64,000 bases of DNA from Tenrec ecaudatus (Eukaryota; Chordata; Mammalia; Afrosoricida; Tenrecidae). This document shows, one piece after another, positions 57,765 through 64,000 of this stretch (the stretch's first letter is position 1; every line of letters begins with the position of its first letter). The notes under the pieces were generated by a model, which was given only the letters and a program-made list of their open reading frames with translations, searched no databases and was not told the DNA's origin. Location: NCBI RefSeq assembly GCF_050624435.1, contig NC_134542.1:115675677-115739676 (forward strand). Reading direction: 5' to 3'. The position numbers were made by a program, and so were the translations under genes.

Positions 57765-58568
57765 CTGTAAAGCAAAAGCAAAACCAAAGTAAGCAGACGA
57801 ATGCAACTTTTTGCCAAATGATAAAGTGTTTTAAATTAATATGTAGTGTGCCAATCAAAGTATTTCTGTGAAACCACCAGCTCCTTTCATGGGCACCACG
57901 TCCAAAGAGAAAATTGCAATTTTTATTTTGCAAGACATTTTGCTTGTTTTTAAATTATCTGCCCTAAAAGTTCCATTAGCTCTTACAACCTTCAAACTGC
58001 TATCTGGATCTGGTTTTCAGTTGTTAATTTTTAAGAGTAGCTGAAAAGAACATGGGGAGCTTCCTTATGTTTAATACTTCTTCATATGCTGGAAATTTCC
58101 TATAACAGAACGTTGAAAAGGGGAAGAGAAGGAGACATGAAACAGATTTGAGTATACAAACGAGTACAAAGAAGGGCCTATAAACCTCTTCATTCCCACT
58201 CCATTAAACAGTTCCAGTCTCAAATACAGAATCACAAAGGGTGAGTGGTCAATTTTTCAGAAATATTCAATATATGATTTATGGTTACTTCCAAGTTCTT
58301 GGGAACTGAGGTAAACAGTCCCCTTTGCTTTCCTGGTACATGTCCCATAACTCTTTAGAAGACTTGGAGAATTTCACGATTTTTTTAGCAAAGATAATAA
58401 TAATTACTAAGGAAAATGGCAGTCAGAATTTATATTGGAGCAGTCCCCAATATACCTTAGACATTCAAACATGTAACATTAATATCCTCCTAGTCCAAGA
58501 AAACCACCATATAACACAATCAAAAAAACATCGAGTTAAAAGTCATGAAATAGAAAATATAAACAAAC
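57765..58568. other. UBXN4 intron 2
   Basis: No repeat named. Confidence 0.5.
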
Positions 58569-58671
58569 CTTTTACTATCGATTTTAATAGCAACAAAACT
58601 GTCTGAGGATGCTTCTGTCACTTTCTCATCTTCCCAACTGGCAGCCATCTGTGTAGACTGCTCATCATCAC
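58569..58671 (-). CDS. UBXN4: UBXN4 coding exon 2 (thioredoxin-like domain)
   Basis: 103 bp. D-D-E-Q-S-T-Q-M-A-A-S-W-E-D-E-K-V-T-E-A-S-S..., ending I-K-I-D-S-K plus two bases. Acceptor TTTTACAG|GT, donor AAAAG|GTTTGT. The first codon is split (G|GT). Exon 1 (N-terminal M-L-W-F... in human) was not found up to 64000. Confidence 0.95.
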
Positions 58672-59079
58672 CTGTAAAACATTTCATGGAGTTTTATCAA
58701 ATTAATTCTGCTGACTACAAGTTCTTCCTCCTGAAAATGTTCAACTTCAAATAACATAGTTCCATAAATAGCATTCCCTATCTAATTTGAAAACTGAGGG
58801 GTTCCCCCCAAAATGTAAAGCGTGAATATTGTTGACATCTATTTAAATTATACAAAGTAATTCCTTTACATGAAGATGACATTCAAATTATAATGCAAAT
58901 ATCACATTAAGACGTCATCAGTAAAATATTTACTTGGACTTTTGTAGATAATGTAATTTCAGAAAGCAAAAGTACAATATACTTTTACTATTTCAACACC
59001 TTTCTGTTTGTTGGAGTTCAATGTTTCTTTGATATCAGAGTATTTCTTTCCCAAAATTCCTCCAAGGTAGGTAGAGCAA

Positions 59080-59262
59080 AACTCACTGCTATTGAGTCAA
59101 CTGTGAATCAGAGCGACCCAATTGAACACAGCAGAACTGCCCCTGCGGGTTTTCAAGGCTATAAATCTTTCCAGGACCAGAAAACATCTTTCTCCTGTGG
59201 AGTGTCTAGTGGTTTCAAGCTGCTCAACTTGTGATTAGCAGCCCAACCTGAAGTAGGTTCAA
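59080..59262 (-). mobile_element. AfroSINE
   Basis: Reverse copy with 'GCTATTGAGTCAACTGTGAA' (3' block) and 'GCTCAACTTGTGATTAGCAG'. Confidence 0.75.
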
Positions 59263-59334
59263 ATCTGTTGAGAGCTTTGGACTTGCTTTTACAGGTATGA
59301 GAATGATTATTTTACAAAAGTTATAACTGATCCA

Positions 59335-60235
59335 GTTATCAGGCATCAAAAAACAATATCATTGTGTGTTCACCTCCCTGATACGACCACTGAAGACAAA
59401 TGGGTGCATAAACAAATGTGGCGAAGAAAGCTAAGAGTGCCTGGCGATCAAAAGATATAGAGTCTGGGATCTTAAAGGCTTGAAGGTAAACAAGTGGCCA
59501 TCTAGCTCAGAAGCAACAAAGACCACATGGAAGAAGCACACCAGCCTGTGCGATCACAAGGTGTAGAAGAGATCAGGTATCAGCATCACCAGAACAAATA
59601 TCTTACCATAGTGAATGAGGGGGGGGTAGTGCGGAGTGGAGACTCAAAGCCCATTTGTAGGCCACTGGACATCCCCTACAGAAGGGTCTCGGGGAGGAGA
59701 CGGGCCAGTCAGGGTACGATGTAGCCAACAATGAAAAATGCAACTTTCCTCTAGTTCCTAAATGCTTCCTCCCCTCCACCCCCCGTCCACTATCATGATC
59801 CGAATCCTACCTTGCAAGTCTGGCTGGACCAGAGGATGTACACTGGTACAGATGGGAACTAGAAACAGGGAATACAGGGCGGATGATCCCCTCATGACCA
59901 GTGGTGTGAGTGGCGATACTGCTAGAAAGGGGAAACCAATTTTAAGGATCTACATGTGACCTCCTCCCTGGGGGACAGACAACAGAAAAGTGGGTGAAGG
60001 GAGATGTCGGACAGGTCAAGATATGACAAAATAATAATTTATAAATTATCAAGGGTTCATGAGTGAAGGGGGAGCGGGCAGGAAGGGAAAAAATGTGGAG
60101 CTGATGCCAAGGGCTTAAGTGGAGAGCAAATGTTTTGAGACTGATGAGGGCAATGAATGTACAAATGTGCTTTACACAATTAATATATGTATGGATTGTG
60201 ATAAGAGTTGTATGAGCCCCTAATTAAAAAAAAAA
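59335..60235 (+). mobile_element. LAT copy 18
   Basis: Begins in the preceding unit (ATCAGGCATCAAAAAACAAT) and crosses the same duplication junction as copies 1 and 12. Ends GAGCCCCTAATTAAAAAAAA. Confidence 0.8.
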
Positions 60236-60299
60236 AGAGAGGAGCCAAAGAATGGCACTAAAATATATATATTTTTAAAAGTTAAACTAAATCCAAAGT

Positions 60300-60490
60300 A
60301 ATCTATAGTGACAGAATTCAGCACAACAGCTACCCTGGTTGTGAAGTAGCCTTCTGGTGTGCTGGAACTGTTCTGTATCTTGATCTGCATGTATTATAGG
60401 TTTATTTACATATAAAAATCCATTGAGATGGCCACTTTATAAAAATATGCACTTTACCACTGTACGTTATATCTCAAAAAAAATTCCAGA
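60300..60490 (+). mobile_element. Old L1 3' end
   Basis: 'GTGCTGGAACTGTTCTGTAT' and 'CACTGTACGTTATATCTCAA' are L1M 3'UTR-like. Confidence 0.6.
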
Positions 60491-60582
60491 AGTTATGACT
60501 TTCAAGACCTAGATTTATATAAATATGTCAAGACTGTTCCCAGTATAACTTGTACTGGCTAGAGTTTAGCACAATTACTTAT

Positions 60583-61893
60583 ACAAGGGGAGTCTCTACC
60601 CCTCAAAATTCCCCCTTCTCCTTCATTTAAATCAAGCTATGTATTTAAATTTTTTTTATTAAAAAACAATTTGATCACCTTCAAAGTACTCTCCTTTACA
60701 CTTAATACATCTGTCAAATCTGTGATTCGTCTTGGAAACATTTTTCAAACTCATCTGTTTGGATGGCTGACAACTCTTTCGTTTTTTCCTTCCTTCACCT
60801 CTTCAAATCACTGTCCTTTCATGTCCCTCTTCATTCAAAGAAACGAAAAGATACTGCACAGAGTAAGGTCAGGTGAGTAAGGTGCATGCGGCAAGAGAGG
60901 CATGTTATTTTTTGCCAAAAACTGACCCACTGTCTGTGTGCGCAGGTGCATTATGGTGGTGGCAAAACTAGTCCCCTGTCTGCCACAAATCGGGCTTTTT
61001 TTCTGTTCAGTTAGGAAATCTTTTCAGAACATCTCAAAAGAAAACTTGGTTAACAGTCTGACTTGATTGAAGGACTGCTAAATGCACTATCCCCATCACA
61101 TCAAGACAAAAAAAGAAAATCCTCTTGATCTCTAATTTCAGTTGACGGACTTTTTTGGAGCAAGGTGACAATGGTGTCTTCCACTGGCTTGATGTCTGCT
61201 TTCCGGGTTGTAAGATAAACACCATGTCTCATCACCAGTAATGACCTTGGGAAAAGTCTGGGTCAATTTGGAGCTGTTCTTTCAAAGCCCGGCATGTTTC
61301 CAGTCAATGCTCTTTTTTCTGGTCAGTCAAAAAGAACCCGAGGCACAAATTTCGCAGCACCCCTCTCGTTCCCAATATTCCATTAAAATGCACCAAACCA
61401 AGCTCCAAGACAGTCTAGATAACTTCCCCATCTCTTCAGCACTCAGTCGTTGGTCTTCAAACACAAGTGTACAAATTTTGTAGACATTTTCATCCATTTG
61501 GGAAGTTGATGGACATCCAGAACAAGTCGACATTTCACCTTTTGTGAAACGAGAAAACCACTCCTATACTTGAGTTTTTCACATAGTGCTGCCTTGTAAG
61601 CTGCGTTCAACATCTCAACAGTTTCTGCAGCATTTTTCCCAAGCAGGAAACAGAATTTCACAGCCACATGCTGTTCTCTTAATTAAATTGGCTATCACAC
61701 ATATAAAAAAAGGTTCAAGTGAACCTGCTATTAAAAAAAATTCATTGTGACCAGAGAAAACCTTCCCAGGTGATGCCATCAGTTGCACTAACTCAGAGCC
61801 AGCTGCTGGTTGCTCACCTGGCAGGGGAAAAATATGTACTAGGAAAGCTCTGTCCCTTGGTGCTTTTCCAGTTTTCTTTGGGTACCCCCACTG
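60583..61893 (-). mobile_element. Mariner element, near full length, dead (M3)
   Basis: About 1.3 kb with GGGGTACCC-type ends. The minus strand shows a decayed mariner transposase in order: N-terminal F-C-F-L-L-G-K-N-A-A-E-T (near 61650), a helix-turn-helix part (61440-61530), G-D-E-T-W-C (near 61235; first catalytic Asp kept), H-H-H-N-A-P-A-H-T (near 60950; second Asp replaced by His) and S-P-D-L-T-L-C-S (third Asp replaced by Ser). Stops and frameshifts throughout. Confidence 0.85.
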
Positions 61894-62039
61894 AGGTGGG
61901 CAGAAGGAAACTTACCTGATAGTCAATTAAAACATTTGAGAGTAGCCAAGCCAAGCGCTTTCTCAAAGTAAACTGAATTTACAGATTAAAAAACGTTTTC
62001 AGGACACAATATGAGTTTTACAAAAGTGAGATCATTCTA

Positions 62040-62720
62040 TATCTATTCTTTCTGCACACTGCTTCCACCTCTCTCTCTTGGCATGTTTATGCTAATTCCA
62101 TCCTCTCAATTCTCAGGCCAAAAATCTTAGTTATCCAGTTAGCTCAGATGTTTCTAACACTAGTCTATACCATCTCCAAGACTACAGAACACCTAACTGG
62201 TCTTCCTATTCTTAACACAACAATTTTCTTTAAAAAGAAAGTCAGATCTTATCACCCCTCTTTAACATACAATGGTTCCCTAGTTTCCTTATAGTCCAAG
62301 CCAAAGTGCTTACAATGGTCCAAAATGGCTGAACTCGGGCCTCCAGTCACCTCTGACATCACTTCCTTTTATTTTCCCATTCCCTTTGCTCCAGTCACAT
62401 TGGCCACCTAGCCTCAAAACAGACTCTGTACCCATGTCTGGAATGTTCTTCTTCCCAATAGCTACCTGATTAACTCTCAAATCTTTAAGTCTTTGCTCAA
62501 ATATCACATTCTCCATAAGGCCTTCCTTCCCTGAATTTCTGCCTTTAAAATTACACCTTCCCGACATTCCCAAAGCTTCCTTATTTTTCTGCCCCTGTAA
62601 CATGGATTATCTCAATATACTGTTTTATTATGTTTATTGTTTAAGGCTCTTTGAGCACAAGTAATTTTTTGAGTTGTAATTCAAATGCCTACAATAGGAC
62701 CTAGAATATACAAGCTATCT
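62040..62720 (+). mobile_element. L2 3' end
   Basis: 'GTCTGGAATGTTCTTCTTCC', 'CATAAGGCCTTCCTTCCCTG' and 'GTTTTATTATGTTTATTGTT' follow the L2 terminal consensus. Confidence 0.75.
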
Positions 62721-62967
62721 GGTATGGAATTTAATTAAGTACCTTGTGCAGCGAGGAAAATTCTGCAATTATAGACAATGGTATTGGAAGTACCCTGGCA
62801 TTCCAAAAATGTACTTAACTGTACTGCTGCACTTCTGGATACATTTGTTTGAGATAAAATCCAGAAATAGGAGCTTGGAACATTTGGTCATGGAAGTGAA
62901 CAGGAACAAGAGTGCATCCACAGACCAAGACCAAAAACAATGATCCATTAGCAGACTACTATAGATG

Positions 62968-63155
62968 GAAACCCTGGTGGTGATGTTTTAAGTATTGGAC
63001 TACTAATCTCAAGATATGTGGTTCAAATCCACCAGCCCCCCAATGGAGAAAGATGAGGGTGTCTGCCCCCACCCCCAAATTTGCAAAGCCTCAGAACCTC
63101 TCCAGGTCACTAGGAGTTGAAATAGATTTGACGGCAGTGGGTTTTAGTTTGGGTG
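62968..63155 (+). mobile_element. AfroSINE
   Basis: 'GAAACCCTGGTGGTGATGTT' head, 'GTTCAAATCCACCAGCCCCC' box B, 'TTGACGGCAGTGGGTTTTAG' tail. Confidence 0.88.
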
Positions 63156-63417
63156 TTTTAAATATTGGAGAAACAGAGTAAGTAAAAAACTACCCTTCCT
63201 GAGTCTACTTCGAGACTATGGGTTAAGATGTGTAATTTCCTGTGATTGACTTGACTACCTAAAACTATCTACACAGGGCATTTTTTACTGCAAACACTTC
63301 TTTAAGAAGCAGGGAAGAGAGAGGGATCCTTTTCACTCTTTCAAAAAATGTTATTGTTCATTATTTATTGCACATATGCAATAGGGTTTAATCTAGATTA
63401 AACTCTAATGATAGAAT

Positions 63418-63600
63418 TACCTGGGTGGCCAAATGGCTATATGCTTGACTACTAACCAAAAAGTCGGTGGCTTTTACCCACCCAGCAGCACCTTGAGAGG
63501 CAAGCCTGATCTGTTTGCTAAAATTCCCAGCCTAGAGCACAGTTCGCCTGTGCATCCCGAGTCTGAATCAATTTGAAGACAACAAATAACAACAAAATCT
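63418..63600 (+). mobile_element. AfroSINE
   Basis: 'TACCTGGGTGGCCAAATGGC' head, 'TGACTACTAACCAAAAAGTC', and a tail region with AACAACAAATAACAACAAAA. Confidence 0.75.
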
Positions 63601-64000
63601 AATGGTAGGAAAGACCAGATTAAGCAACAACTATAAATATATGATCAGTTATAAATGCTAGGAAGAAAACAACAGAGCTATAAGAAAAAATGGAATGGAA
63701 GGCCTTTAGAGGACAGAAGGGCTGAGACCAACCAAGGGACAGAAAAAAATTCACCAGGCAAAAGGAATCGTGTGCAAAGGCCCCGAGACAAGATAAGGAA
63801 AGGCAGGTGTGATTGGGGTCATGAACAATGAATGGGAAGCACAAGATAAGCACAGATTGAAGAGTTAAGCAGGAGCCAGATCACACACAGGGCTATAGAA
63901 ACTAAGTCTAAGAAGTTTTAGGTGGGTTTTTTGTTATTGATGTTCTCCTAAGTGTAATGAAAATAAGCGAGGAAATGACTTTTTAAAAATAAGAAACTGT
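63601..64000. other. UBXN4 intron 1, unassigned
   Basis: No exon or named repeat. 63600-63850 has an L2/MIR-era look but nothing diagnostic. Confidence 0.45.

Larger units (their letters stand above)
20200..64000 (-). other. UBXN4: UBXN4 locus (all but exon 1)
   Basis: Gene for UBX domain protein 4 (erasin, UBXD2), an ER-membrane protein that recruits p97/VCP and promotes ER-associated degradation. Twelve coding exons on the minus strand join in frame and total 1448 nt. With the human-like first exon (about 82 nt) this gives about 509 residues, against 508 in human. Order: thioredoxin-like N-terminal domain (exons 2-4), low-complexity linker (5-6), charged coiled coil (7-9), UBX domain (10-11), membrane-embedded segment (12), basic C-terminal tail (13). 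No stop or frameshift found. Exon 1 and the promoter are not in the window. The 3' boundary is an estimate. Confidence 0.95.

Noticed and set aside
58672-64000. Search for UBXN4 exon 1
   Set aside because: No minus-strand match to the conserved N-terminus (M-L-W-F-Q-G...) and no CpG-rich promoter; it must lie further right.

Overview
The window is mammalian nuclear DNA: split genes with GT-AG introns, surrounded by dense interspersed repeats. The repeats point to Afrotheria. There are many tRNA-derived AfroSINEs, a BovB-like RTE LINE, and a 201-bp non-autonomous SPIN-type hAT element. SPIN was described in the lesser hedgehog tenrec and, within Afrotheria, not in elephant, so a tenrec (Echinops-like) is my best guess. 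That guess is inference.

Two protein genes converge. On the + strand are the last five coding exons of LCT (lactase-phlorizin hydrolase), 2174-16794. They encode the end of the fourth GH1 domain with its nucleophile Glu, the membrane anchor and the short cytosolic tail. On the - strand are twelve coding exons of UBXN4 (UBX domain protein 4, erasin), from exon 2 at 58671 to the stop at 22244. Exon 1 lies beyond position 64000. The LCT/UBXN4 tail-to-tail arrangement matches human 2q21 and separates LCT from its paralogue LCTL. Every exon joins in frame, so both genes look intact. The two products are not known to work together: LCT is a brush-border disaccharidase and UBXN4 is an ER-membrane p97 adaptor in ERAD.

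Layout. 1-2173: LCT intron with SINE fragments. 2174-16794: LCT exons; the 10.7-kb intron at 3304-14000 holds a retroposed copy of SPHK1 (sphingosine kinase 1) at 9847-11454, inserted in an RTE LINE. 16795-22243: LCT 3'UTR, intergenic DNA with an old L1, then the UBXN4 3'UTR. 22244-58671: UBXN4 exons, with introns filled by mariner, L1, a (GAGT)n insertion, a U1 snRNA retropseudogene, SPIN and SINEs. 58672-64000: UBXN4 intron 1, with a mariner relic and an L2.

The dominant repeat is a non-coding, A-tailed retroposon family that I cannot name, called LAT here. There are about 18 copies, roughly a fifth of the window. Its 3' end reads about CCCCAATAAAATGATTAAA. Several copies have clean target-site duplications, and there are subfamilies with duplicated internal or 3' segments.

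The most notable items are the SPHK1 retrocopy (kinase frame open to the normal stop, but its ATG out of frame), the SPIN element, the full-length U1 retrocopy, the LAT family with its subfamilies, and a 519-bp simple-repeat block flanked by a perfect 15-bp duplication.
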